From: Welwitschia mirabilis
Lineage: Eukaryota > Gnetophyta > Gnetopsida > Welwitschiales
DNA: 42,538 nucleotides
Reading direction: 5' to 3'
Assembly (NCBI GenBank): GCA_051453625.1
Contig: JBOZIK010000001.1
Span: forward strand, 140,294,696 to 140,337,233
Shown here: in pieces, positions 25,453 to 36,765 of the stretch
Position numbering within the stretch: position 1 is the first letter of the stretch
Layout of the letters: every line of letters begins with the position of its first letter
The notes under the pieces: generated by a model
What the model was told of the DNA's origin: nothing
The model's input: the letters and a program-made list of their open reading frames with translations, nothing else
Databases searched by the model: none
Translations under genes and position numbers: made by a program

Positions 25453-27267
25453 ATTACCAATTCAGGAATAAAATACCAGAGAAAAAGAGCTGATAGTTGG
25501 TCAACCTCAAATTGGAATTGGATAGATAATTTCTAAGTACGTACATAAGTTCTCTTTTTTCCTGAATCTAACTCTAAGAAAGAAAATATTTTTTTGAAGA
25601 AAATAATAGCCATTACACATCTTTTGAGCATTAAGAATCCAAATAATTTTAATAAAAAGATAAAACATCAAAGAAAGTAGAACTTCACCTTAACTGTATT
25701 CTTATCTTTCTTATCATTTTAAATTAGATTCTTATTTTTTACATTCTTCTTAATTATGAATAATGATACAAGGATCCTTATGAAAATTCTTGCTAAAATA
25801 AAGATAAACTTAAAAATTTTTAAGGATGATAGTAAGAAAACACTTCAAAAAAATTTTGTAGAAAGAGGGAGAATAACAAATGATGTTAAGAGTAGAAATT
25901 AGACCTATTCCTCTTTTCAACCATTTTTTTGTTCCCCTTCTTATTTTTAAAATTCATATAGAAATTATAATAAAAATCTTCTACATGTTAGGGATTCAAC
26001 CTCATTCATACAAACTTCCTATAATTACTTTTATCAATTGCATCCATCTTCCATTAATTACTACGAAGAAGAAACATCTTCCATTAACTTTTATGAGGAG
26101 GAAAAAGATCCAATGAAAAAAATGATTAACTAAATGAAGAAACATTAAGAAGATATCAACAAAAACCTAGAAAATACCAACAAAAATCTAGAAAATTTAA
26201 TTAAGACCTTGAAACAAATACTATTACAAAATATAGGCTCTTTTACAATGCAACAACCTCAAACCTATCCTTCTATATCCTACATTAAGTTAAATAAGGA
26301 GAATTTAGAAATAAATTATAATGATTCTTGCTTTCAAAAATGAAATTTGGAATCAAAATTCAATGTCCTACCCATTAGGATATGAGAAAAGGGGATACAA
26401 TAATAACTCAATTCAATCGTTTGACAAAAGGGATGAGGATGACCATTCATTAGATGATGATACAGAGGTATGAGATTATGTCCCTCGGATCCATTTACTA
26501 CTAAACAATCTAGATTAAGAATCCACTTAGGAAAAATCTAAAAATTCTTTAATCTATGATAAACATAATGACCACATTTATCCTTCTAATGAATCTACTA
26601 ATATGCAATAAGATGATGAGAATGGTGAAGAAGATGATGATGATGATATTGAAATATTAGATCATATCCTTGATTTTAACTTATATTGTGATGATGATGA
26701 AGGAGTTCCACCTTTAAAATAAGTTCAACTTATGAGCTTAAGGGACAATTTAAGTAAAAAAATAAAATTAGTAAAGAAGATTCAACTTAATAACAACAAC
26801 TCAATAATTGAAAATGAGGATTATAGTTTGGAATTAATAAAATTACTCAATAGAGAAGAAGAAGACTCAACTCAAGAAATATCAAAAATTATTTTATCAC
26901 ATAATTAAGATAATAATAGATTTCCTTATTATAATATTTTTAATGATCTTTTTAAGGAATCCACCAACTTAGAAAATAAAAATAATCCTCAACAAAACAA
27001 TCATAAAGAATAGCAAAATATAATCAATGATATCGATAATGAAGAACAAGGAGATATGGTCAATGGAAAGATCATTCAATCAGGTAATGATAAAGTCAAT
27101 AATGAGAAAAAGAGAAATAAAGAAGAATTAATTAAAAATCAAATAAACTTAGTGAAGAATAGACTTTTACCTTTTAATGGAGAAACCAACTTAAAGAATC
27201 TGTAAATGTTTCTCCATCTCTTTCACTTGTACTTCCTTGTCAAACCTCAAATGATGACATCCCTTAT
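25453..27267 (+). pseudogene. Element A gag-position coding region, acidic with coiled coil
   Basis: The start is set by comparison with B, which has ATG at 31,904 in the same context; in A this codon is ATT (25,453). The product begins ITNSG, against MVNLG in B. Further on, one frame carries a short duplication (SSINYYEEET then SSINFYEEEK, about 26,043-26,105), a likely coiled coil (INKNLENTNKNLENLIKTL, about 26,157-26,215), and then acidic runs (GEEDDDDDIEILDHILDF near 26,625-26,680; REEEDSTQEISKIIL near 26,855-26,900). Stops are few for such AT-rich DNA. No zinc knuckle or protease motif was found. Gag C-terminal regions of Athila-like elements can be coiled, so this may be an altered gag. 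Confidence 0.45.
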
Positions 27268-27277
27268 NNNNNNNNNN
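27268..27277. other. Short assembly gap (10 N)
   Basis: Ten N interrupt the element A coding region. Confidence 0.95.
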
Positions 27278-28324
27278 CTACTTATACATTATTTTGTACT
27301 CTTAATAATGATAACCTCTTTTTCTTTATTTCTTTTAAACATTCAAGTAATTCTTCAAATTAGATCTCTATCCTTGAAATTAATGAGACACATCACCTTG
27401 AGTACTCTACTCTAATAATCTGTCAAACCTTTTATTTTAAAACTTCATGTGCTAGACAAAGTAACATCTTTTCCTATTTTCCAAAGTTAACTCTACCTTG
27501 AACTTTTAATGATTACCCTTTTCAAAAACAAGACTTAGGGTATCTTGGAACTCTAAATTGGGGCAAATCATACCTTCTCGATCCAAATCCATGCTTAGAA
27601 TTAAATGTTAAAGAGCTTCTTAGGTATGTAAAACCTATCTTAGTTACTCAACCTATGAAGCTTCTTTTAAAGCCTTGGATCTTAAAATTATACCATTAAT
27701 GTCTTCCATGCTCAAAATTAAGCTTTGAATGTAATTTATGTTTCAAATCCTTTATATCATGAGTTTGATAAGAGATTATTTTTCTATGAGTTATATGAAT
27801 TTTTTATCTCTTACATTGCTACTAAATATTATGGAGACAAAATATCATGTGATCATGCTAATTAAAAAAAATGCTTATTTTCTTATTAAAAATCCACATC
27901 TTGAATCGAATGATAGAAAGCTTCTTAATTTTAAAGAGCCATTAAAATCTTCTTAAATACTTTCTTTGTGTACCTCCTTGCATGAATTTTATAATGATAC
28001 TCATGATTCAAATGTTTTCATAAGAGATTATTTGTCAATGACACTTATTACTTTTTTATCTCTTATTTGAATTTTAAAATTTTTGCTATCAAAGTTTTAT
28101 CTTTTTACTCTCTTTTCCTTTAATTAATTTTACTCAAAAATGATTGTATATCTTTCATGTTTTATCAATTGGTGAATATTTGATTTGATCCTTATTTTTT
28201 TGAAAGAACATAATATCTTGAGATCATAGCCTTAGAAATAAATCTTTATTTTTCATTCTTTTTAATAAAAGTGTTGAATAGTTTTTAGGATTTGAATAAA
28301 ATTTTCTTTTAGTTTGTTTTTATG
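27278..28324 (+). pseudogene. Element A-specific coding remnant with internal repeat
   Basis: This occupies the place where B has protease, RT and most of integrase, but no such motif is readable. A frame at about 27,490-27,700 reads FQKQDLGYLGTLNWGKSYLL, then DPNPCLELNVKELLRYVKP. About 300 bp later (27,870-27,935) a related segment reads AYFLIKNPHLESNDRKLLNF. Two other related segments read SLIRDYFSMSYMNFLSL (about 27,760) and VFIRDYLSMTLITFLSLI (about 28,010). The protein therefore contained diverged tandem repeats. I do not recognise the family; it might be captured host sequence or a lineage-specific ORF. Confidence 0.35.
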
Positions 28325-28500
28325 TTTTCTTTTTGCTCTTATGTAATTATGATTTTGATTTTAATTTTTATTTTCAACCTTTAAATGGTTAGGTCTTTAT
28401 CTTATCTTTGAGAAAGTATATTTTAATGGCTATTTTGAGATTTCTGATTTAACAAAGAAGTTTAAAAAGTTAATTGGAAAAGGTTGAAAACATAAAAGAA
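28325..28500 (+). pseudogene. Element A integrase C-terminal remnant
   Basis: The frames match the end of the B integrase: LLCNYDFDFNFYF aligns with LLYNIRMHLLHNKLT, YFNGYFEISDL with YNGSVKIFNLI, and KVNWKRLKT with the KVNV*RLKI near 36,715-36,745. This shows that A descends from an element with a full pol. Confidence 0.55.
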
Positions 28501-30193
28501 ATCTTCTGATATAAACATGATAAAAGCACTAGCCTTAGAGGTTCTTTTCAATGAGGAGGACTTCTTTCCTACCATTGTCTGAATTTTCTCTTAGCTTATT
28601 CCTTTGAAGACCATTATGATATTACTTGATTATCTTTCAAACATGAATTATGTATTTATTTCCATGACTAGTTTTAATTTTGGCATTTACAGTGGTAATA
28701 TTGGATTCACCCAATCTTAAGACATTCACATGTTTATGAACTTTATTTTGAAGGAAGATTCTTTATTTCTTATGTTTTTCTTAATGATGAAAATGTATTA
28801 GATTATTTAAGGATGTTCTTTTCTATATTTTATCTTATTACTTTACCTTTGTTCTTTAGAGTGTTTGGTCATGTGAAATGTTTCTTTTGTTATGCACAAA
28901 TTAAAAAAAAAAGGTGAAATAATGCCATGATGTTTTATATTTAAGATAGGTTATAAACATGGTTAGCATAATATCCTACCACAAGTACAGTAGGGCAAAA
29001 TTTTCCAAGAGGGGGAATTTAATAGTGTAATATGATAGTTATGGGAACTTTACTGAGGGGTTAGTTGGCCATGCTTTATGGGTTCTTACTTCTCTAATTG
29101 TGGTTGCATTTCCCTCATCATGGATAATTAGATAATAAAAATAAGAAAAACTTTAAGGCTATGGAATTAATGGTGTTCTTAGTATTATCAGAGGCATTGC
29201 TTATTTCCTAGACATTTAGTCTTTTCACATGATCATTTTATTTCTAAAGATTCAGGTGTTTTTTTTGAGATGTAAACAGATGAGTTTATTTTTTAACAAC
29301 TGTTTATTATTATCAGCTATTATTTAAAGAATTTAAAATTTAGCATTATCATAGCCACTTCCTTATTAAATGGAATTTTTCATATAGCAAGTCATGCATT
29401 TTAAAGTTATGATTTCTTCCATAAGAATCTACAAGATTAAAATTTAGGGCAGGTTGATTATCTTCTTTATGTTGCCTTATGTCCATTCTTTTTATTTTCT
29501 TTTGTTGTTTAGTTATTTCTTTCAAAGTCATTTCTATACTTTCTTATTATTTTAGTATCTTGACATTTAATGGTTTTTTTGTTTAGTTTTTAATATAGTT
29601 TATTTACTGATTAGATGAGTTTTTCAAATAATTATGTGATGTTTATTGTTAATCTTTTGGAGTTATGAATACTACTCTTAATAATTGTTGTGATAGCACA
29701 TTTTTTGGGCATTCATGAATCTACTTCATCCTAATTAGCACATATTCATTGTCTACTCTTTTTATGCTTGTTAGAATATTTTATACATCTTTATTTTCTA
29801 AATCTAGCATTTTTACACTTATCTTTACACTTAATTCATCAATTATCCAGATTCAAAAACATGCATCATCTACCTTCTCATTCCCATATGCATTCTTTAC
29901 TTCATTAGCCAATATAAGATGTATTGTTTTTCTTGAAGATGGATAGGACTTATTTTTAGGACTTATGTTTTTACATTTTTTACACTAGAGCTTTTATATA
30001 ACATAATTTTTAAAATGTTCACTTCATAAACATGATGTGTTACATGTTATTTTTCTATGTGACATATTTAAGATTATTTATAAGCTTGTTTCATAATTTT
30101 TAAATTGATTTTTTTACATATAATTTGGCTCACAATTGTAGTTGTTCATCTGGTCTTTATTAGGGACTAACAAAGACTAACTGAGGATATATA
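28501..30193 (+). mobile_element. Element A 3' region, no gene
   Basis: 28,501-29,195 aligns with the 3' region of B (36,760-37,434), starting with a shared GATATAAACATGATA. A purine tract AAGAGGGGGAA lies at 29,007-29,017, about 1.2 kb before the LTR, and may be an internal polypurine tract. 29,196-30,193 has no counterpart in B. It holds only short chance open frames. The tract just before the LTR is eroded. Confidence 0.5.
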
Positions 30194-31413
30194 TGATGCA
30201 TTATCAAATTATATGTATTTCATAGAGTGTTATGAGATATTTTAAAGGACATTCATATAGGTTTAGATGCAATTCTAAGGATTATGGAGAGTTGATAGAT
30301 GATAACAGAAAAGTGCAATTCTTAGCATGATTGAAAGCATTTTAGGAACTTTCTAATACTCAGTGTCCTAAAGGAAGATAACTGATAAAAAAGGTAGACT
30401 ACTCTTGAGCTAGAAGGATAAATAGGACTATCATCCCCATTGTCGTTGCCATGATAAGTAGGATGATAACATTGTATAAGCCACATAGGAATGATAACAT
30501 GAAGTCATCTTTTTTAAAGTGGTATTATCCACCTTATCATCCTTATGGCATGCAAGATGACAAATATAACATTTGAGCCATTTTCCCCTTTTTCATCTCC
30601 ATGACAAGCAGAATGACATCTCTAATAGCCAGCCAACCTTTATTTGTTTCATCCATTTCTTTTTTGGAATTAAGCACATTTTGTAGTACATTTTTATGAC
30701 GGTTTTACCTCCTTATCCCTCTAAATAAGACCTCCCTCAACTCTTTTACCCATTTTCAATGGACTAGATACTCTCATAATAGAAGATCAAAGGGCAAAAA
30801 ATCCATCTTATGAGTTGTAAAAAGATATTTCTTTTGTAAAAATTTGTGTGTCCTCCATTGAGAATCATCTATTTTATAATCTAGATGCTAGTTCAATTTT
30901 TAATATAAAATTCTATTTCTTTGCTATGCATTTATTCTATTAATTTTTCTTATGGTTTATGTTATTATTAATTTGATGATAGTCACATTAATAATATAGA
31001 TATTAAGTGTAATCTTTGTTAAGGTTAACGAAAGTAGTTCAAGCTCATTTTACATTGCACTTTATTCAACTTACCTAATAACTTAAGTTAGTCATAATTA
31101 GTGAAAATCTTCTTGGTTGATTTAGATTATATAGAGCCGATCTTCCTAACAAGTCAATTTGGTATTTAGATAGGTTTTCATCTAGATTTAGTTGCACTTG
31201 CATTACATTGTATTTTTATTTCCTACACTATTCTTAAGTTTAGGATATGATATTTCTTGGGAAATTAATTCTCCTACTTCTCTCACATACCTTTAATGAA
31301 TTTATGACATTTATATCACTCCCATATATACAAGAGTATCATATTTTAAATATATATTTTGATTAATAGGATCCAGTAAGATACAAAGGATTGAAAAAAT
31401 ACACACGATAACA
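30194..31413 (+). repeat. LTR shared by A (3') and B (5')
   Basis: It starts TGATGCATTATC and ends CGATAACA. It has three hairpin-motif units (about 30,429-30,468, 30,524-30,561 and 30,580-30,618). It is followed by a PBS and a leader with the same repeats as in A, so a second element starts here. Confidence 0.8.
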
Positions 31414-31416
31414 CGT

Positions 31417-31434
31417 TGGCACTATTACTGAGGA
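31417..31434 (+). promoter_or_regulatory. Element B primer-binding site, tRNA-Asp type
   Basis: TGGCACTATTACTGAGGA lies three bases after the LTR. It has six differences from the TGGCGCCGTTGCCGGGGA type, all G to A or C to T. Confidence 0.8.
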
Positions 31435-31903
31435 AGGCTATTAAGGAGCATAAGGATTGTCCTCACTTAGATGAGTAAATTATATTTCTATTTAAATATT
31501 TATATGTAGAAACATTGTATCTATATTTAGAAATTACATATTTTTAATTCATGGTTTTTGGTTTTCTATGTTTTTTGCAATAATAGTCTATTCTCCTCTT
31601 TCTCATTTTCATAACATTGAAAATGATAATAAATTTTATTATTGTTTATTTTGTATTTATAAATTTTTCATTTACATTTTCTTTTAACACTAAAATAATT
31701 GTTATCTCCTTTTTCATCCCCATGACAAGATGAACAACAACCCTATTTTCTACTTTCTTCTTTTAGTTTTCTATAGTTTGCAATTTTTACTTCAAAAATA
31801 AGTATTTTCATTTTCTTCTCTATCATTTTCATGATAGTCAAGATGATTGTTATTTATTTTTTATTTCATTTTCTATTGTTTTCTATTTATAAGATGTTGT
31901 AAC
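31435..31903 (+). repeat. Element B leader: ~110-bp repeats
   Basis: Hairpin-motif units at about 31,588, 31,700 and 31,808 keep the same 108-112 bp spacing as in A. The donor-like site of A reads ATGAGTAAA here (31,471) and the acceptor-like TTTGTAG reads TTTATAA, so both candidate splice sites carry G to A changes. Confidence 0.6.
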
Positions 31904-33200
31904 ATGGTCAATCTAGGAAAGAACTATAAAAAAAAAGCTATTAATAGAGGAAAACATCAAAGAAGAACAAGTCAACTTCAAAATTAAATCAAGTACATAT
32001 TCTCTAGGTGCATATAATACTCCTTCTATATTAATTTTTTCTGAATCTAATTTCATGAAATAATTTTTTTATAATACAACTTAGAAAAATATAATTTTAA
32101 TATGTCAAACACTTCGTAGAAGTAAAAATAAGTCATAGGATCTTCAACCCCTAGTCCTAATGCAAAACTCACCTTAAGGAATTAATATCCAATAGGAAAT
32201 TCGAAATATAAACTCCTTTTGATTTACCATAGGAAATGCTATTAAAGTAAAAAATTTAAATGCCTATCCCATCTTTAGTAATGAACATGATGATGATCCT
32301 CTGAAACACAATACAGATATTGAACAATTAGTTCTTACCTCATGAAATAAAAAGAAAATAATTATTAATCATACCTATATGACTATTTTTCCTATTATGT
32401 TGAAATAAAAGGCAAATATTTGTTTGAAAACTATACCCCACAAGAGTCTAAGAACTTGAAATCAAATCTAGGAAGTATACATTATAAGATTTATGAGTGA
32501 AACAACTATTAGAAAAAGAAAAAAGGAAGTGATAAATTTCTAACAAAAACCAAATGAGGATTATGCTTTTACATATGAGTACTTCTTGATAACATTTTAC
32601 TCTAATCTAATAGATACTTTCACATGAGAAGAGCTAGTTGATTACTACTACCAAATGGAGAAACTTGTAGATTTTCCTTATGGTAGAAACCTAATGAACC
32701 TCATACTAGAAACTTTTTGGAAAACATTAGAAGAACTTGCTGAGGTGAATAAACGTTGGCTAACATTGAAAGATAAACATACTATAGGGTAAATTATCAA
32801 AGATTTTAAAGAAGTGAAATAAGAAAAGGAGGTGGATAAAATCAAATACAACCCTATAAATTTGATTAAAGACTTCACAAAATTTTGGAAACATATACTG
32901 AGATGATTTTAGATGCCAAATTAGTAACTAAAAAGAATGTTTTGTCAATATGTAACTTATGTGAGGAAAACTATCACATAATTAAAGATTGTCCACTATT
33001 TTCAACTTATAAAGAGAAGATACATAAAGAATTTTATTCTTTTAACCAAAAAATTTCAAACTTTTTAAAGCTAAAATCAAAACTAATCATAACCTAGGAT
33101 GAATTAATAATCCAACTTTCAAATCTTTGATATTAAACTTAAAATTTTTTAAACTAATTTTAAAACTTTCAAAAATAAATTTAAAAATTCAAACTCTCAA
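31904..33200 (+). pseudogene. gag: Element B gag with CCHC zinc knuckle
   Basis: The first ATG after the leader (31,904) gives MVNLGKNYKKK. A middle portion near 32,640-32,820 reads QMEKLVDFPYGRNLMNLILE, then LEELAEVNKRWLTLKDK, with two stops downstream. The C-terminal part has an intact zinc knuckle C-X2-C-X4-H-X4-C at 32,951-32,992 (CNLCEENYHIIKDC), the nucleic-acid-binding motif of retrotransposon nucleocapsids. Gag would form the particle that packages the element RNA. Several frameshifts and stops break it. The same region recurs in C. Confidence 0.7.
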
Positions 33201-33919
33201 CCAAGTTCATAAACTGTTAACATCAAGATGATTCATTTAGAAATTATCTAGATGAACTTAGAAAATCATAAGAAAAAAAAACTTTAGCATTAAAAAAGAA
33301 AACTCTAGCATCGAAAGGATAAATTCCAACATTGAAAACTTAGTAAATGTCCTTTAATAAATCATGTTAGTAAATTAGAGACAATAAGGATTATTAGTAA
33401 TACAACCTTTACCAATCCAACGAATTAAGAAAATATTATAAGGTTGTGATATGAAGTGGACATGATACAAACCCTCCTCTTTGTAAAGCATCAAACTTCC
33501 AACATAATACTAGAGATTATAAGGAAGAAGAGGATATCAAAATATTACAAAATTATAACTTTCCTTGTCTTAGTAAAATTAAAAGGCAAAAAGAAAAAAA
33601 AATGACAATAACTAAAAAAGGAACTAGCTACCTCTTGGCTTAACAGGCTTAACAAAAATTTAACTTTCAATGAACATCTCAAAATCTTGATGAAAAATGT
33701 GAGCATTAACTTATCCTTTTGGAAACTTTTACTAGAAAATCCAAGGCACTTAAAGATATGGAAATACTAAATAAGAAGAACAAAATGAATTATTTGTAAC
33801 AAAGTACTTTTAACTCAATCCCTCATAAACTTAGTATTACAAAAATCTCCAAATTTAATGATTTAGTAGTAGCAACAGTGAGTGTTATACTAGAGGAAGA
33901 CAAAAAAAATCAAAAGAGA

Positions 33920-34270
33920 TTTAATTAACATAGAGAAAATGATAACATCATATCATTACACATTTGTAAGATACTTGGTTTAGAAGGTAGAATAGAGCCT
34001 ACTTATATTCTATTAGAGTTAGTAGACACTTTAGTTAAGAAACCTTTAGGGATCACTAAAGACTTAGTTATCCAAATTGAAGAGGCATTCTACTCAATAG
34101 ATTTGGTTATCATAGAGGTTGAACATAATGAAGGTTATCCATTACTTTTAGGATGAACCTTCTTGTTAATAGCTTATTACATCATTTATACAAGAACTGG
34201 GATGATGTTGTGTCATTTAGAAAATAAGAAGTTTTCAATTCGAGTTTTTAATGTAGCTTAGAAAGACCTT
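33920..34270 (+). pseudogene. Element B aspartic protease remnant
   Basis: The frame reads SLHICKILGLEGRIEPT, then LVKKPLGITKDLVIQIEEAF, then DLVIIEVEHNEGYPLLLG and LENKKFSIRVF. This order matches the retropepsin region of Athila-type elements, which would process the polyprotein. The catalytic D-S/T-G triad expected just upstream (near 33,930) is not readable, and stops interrupt the frame. The C copy at 38,540-38,870 supports the assignment. Confidence 0.6.
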
Positions 34271-34579
34271 GGTAATGAATGAAATATAGAAAATAACATT
34301 AAACCAATTGTATTCCTTTAACATTATCCCCTTGAAGAAAGATGGCTTATGTTACATGAATATATGCTTTATGATAAGCTACTTGAAATTAAAAACTTAG
34401 TAGTATTTAATGCATGCAACCTTGATCATTTAGAAAATCACTTTTTATATTGAAATAAAGAAGAAATAAAATCCTTAGTCTATAAGGAAGTTTAAACAAT
34501 AAGTAAAAACTCATACTTTGAGAGAGATCATTTACTACATGATTCTAAAAATCTTAATTAAAATCTAAATCTAAAAAAA

Positions 34580-35235
34580 CTTCCTAGTGGACTAAAATAC
34601 ATTTTTCTTTGTAATGATCAGAATAAACCACTTATAATCAATGAAAATCTCTTCCATGAATAAGAGTCAACATTAATATCCATTTTTACTTTCAAAATTC
34701 ATGTATTCGCCTAGTCTCATCGAGATTTATCTACTATTCCTCCTTCTATTATTTAACATGAAATATATCTTGAGAATGATGCAAAAACTATTAGTAAATC
34801 ATAAAAAATATTAAATCTAGCACTTAAATAAGTAGTTAAGGATGAAATAATTAAATTAATAAATTCTAAGATCATTTATACTATATCAGATAGTAAACTA
34901 ATTAGTCCCTTGACTATAGTATTGAAAAAGGATGGGAAATGGAGAGTTTGCATAGATTTTAAAAAACTAAATGAAATTACAAAGAAATATCATTATCCTA
35001 TACTTATTCTTAACCAGATACTTGATAGAATTCAAGGACATTCTTTTTAGTACTTTTTATATGGATACAGTGGTTATAACTGGGTTTGCACAGCTAGCAA
35101 AGACAAAGCTAAAATAACTTTTACTTTGTCTTTTGGATTTTTTCTTCTAGATGAATTTTTTTTGGATTATGTAATGATCTAGTAAATTTTTAATGTGCTA
35201 TGATGGATATCTTTTAAGACATATTAGAGGACATG
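34580..35235 (+). pseudogene. Element B reverse transcriptase, truncated
   Basis: It opens with LPSGLKYIFL, typical of the Athila-like lead-in to RT, continues to SHRDLSTIPPSII and VVKDEIIKLINSKIIYTISD, then LKKDGKWRVCIDFKKLN (about 34,923-34,973) and LDRIQGHSF. At about 35,050 it reads YFLYGYSGYN, where the fourth position is normally the first catalytic Asp and is Tyr here. FGFF and FGLCNDLVNF*CAMMDIF follow. The sequence then jumps into RNase H, so the YxDD block is deleted. The enzyme would have copied element RNA into DNA. Confidence 0.75.
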
Positions 35236-35420
35236 ATCATGTAGTGATTAAATACCTAATAAGTTTTACACAGATCTTTACACTGATCATGTAGTGATTA
35301 AATACCTGATGACTAAACAATATTCTAATGCTAGATTGATTATATGGATCCTATCAATGCAAAAAATTCAATCTCACCATCATAGGTAAGACAGAAAAAC
35401 ACAACAATATAGTAGATCAC
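35236..35420 (+). pseudogene. Element B RNase H remnant with 48-bp duplication
   Basis: LYTDHVVIKYLMTKQYSNARLI matches the end of the gypsy RNase H/connection region. The catalytic part before it is missing. The 24-mer TGATCATGTAGTGATTAAAT-ACCT occurs at 35,236-35,259 and 35,284-35,307, a 48-bp repeat sitting exactly on the deletion junction. Confidence 0.55.
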
Positions 35421-35689
35421 TTATCATGCCTTACTTCTTCTCATGATGATCTTCTTATCAATGATTCTTTTCTAGATGAATAATTATTTCTTATATCTAC
35501 TACTTATTATCCTCTATGATATGATGCTATCATCAACTAATTTACTACTTTAAAAACACCACAAAATTGGAACCACAATAAAAAAAAAATCTTTTCTCAT
35601 AGGATAGGTAACTATGGATGGATAGTGCTTCATTTTTATCATTGGTGTCAAGATCAAATTTTGAGAAAATGCATATTATAATGGGAAAA

Positions 35690-36765
35690 ACGTGATATTC
35701 TTTATATTTATCATGGTGGTATTTGTGATGGACATTTTACAATTAGAAAATAATCATGAAAGTTCTTTATTTTAAATTCTATTGGTGTAGTTTTTTTCAT
35801 AACTCTTTTGAGTATACTAGAAGATGTGATGCATGTCAACATTTTGGTAGCCTTTCATAATTACATGAGATGACCCTAAAATATATTCTTAAGTTTGAAT
35901 CTTTTGATTGTTGGAAAATTAATTTCATAAGACTCAATAAAGTTCCTTATAAAAACCAAAATTACATCTTAGTAGTTGTGGATTATGTGATTAAACAGGT
36001 TGAATCAGTTTCTACTTTCTAAAATGATGCCCAAACTATTTGTAATTTTATTAGAACTCAAATTTTTCAACATTTTTACTTTCCTAGAATAATCATTAGT
36101 GATCAAGAAACTCATTTCATCAGCCATCATTTTAGAAGACTTCTTTTATTCATTGGTATAGAACATGGTATAGCTTGTGCTTACCACCCTTGAACTAATA
36201 GACAAGCTGAAAATGCTAATTAAGAAATAAAAATTTCTTTAAAAACTTATCTTTACTAATAAGAAATCATGGGATTTTAAACTAAATAATTGGTCTTACC
36301 ATACCACTTGATATAATTCAGTTGGTTTCTCACCTTATGAGCTTATATACAGTAAAATCTATGTTTTACTAGTTGATGTTTACTATAATTTTATCATTCT
36401 AAATATCAACTTAATCTTGTGGATTTAGAAGAACATATTAAAACTTATTTATCTCAATTGGATCATTTAAATGAAAAATGAACTCAAGATATTCATTGTC
36501 AACTTATTCATAAAGACTAAAGTAAATTCACACATGATAAAATGTTAATCCATAAGAACTTTAAACCTAGTTAACTAGTCTTGTTATATAATATTAGAAT
36601 GCATCTTTTACATAACAAGTTAACCTCAAAATAATTAGGTTCTCACCTTATTAAGAAAGCATAGTATAATGGCTCTGTTAAGATTTTTAACTTAATCACT
36701 AAAGAAATTCAAAAAGTTAATGTCTAAAGGTTAAAAATATACAAGCAACGTTTTGATATAAACAT
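35690..36765 (+). pseudogene. Element B integrase
   Basis: The N-terminal zinc-binding region is recognisable: YHGGICDGHF near 35,709 and CDACQHFG near 35,830 keep the H-H-C-C pattern. The core follows: at 35,906-35,930 DCWKINF replaces the first catalytic Asp with Asn (AAT at 35,921-35,923); IISDQETHF keeps the second Asp (36,101-36,103); QAENAN keeps the Glu (36,209-36,211). The C-terminus reads LVLLYNIRMHLLHNKL, then GSHLIKKA and NLITKEIQKVNV. Integrase would join element DNA to the host chromosome. Multiple stops make it inactive. Gene order RT-RNase H-integrase is that of Ty3/gypsy. Confidence 0.8.

Larger units (their letters stand above)
23692..31413 (+). mobile_element. Athila/Tat-clade element A, pol mostly deleted
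   Basis: Element A has LTRs at both ends (23,692-24,804 and 30,194-31,413), a tRNA-Asp-type PBS, a leader with tandem repeats, an unusual coding region (25.45-28.3 kb) and the last part of integrase (28.33-28.50 kb). Protease, RT, RNase H and most of integrase are absent. The leader, gag start and 3' region match element B, so A is a derivative or non-autonomous partner of the B lineage. The right LTR is also followed by a PBS and so serves as the 5' LTR of B. Confidence 0.7.

Noticed and set aside
32678-32878. Minus-strand 66-codon open frame
   Set aside because: It is the opposite-strand shadow of the B gag region, whose plus-strand reading matches gag.
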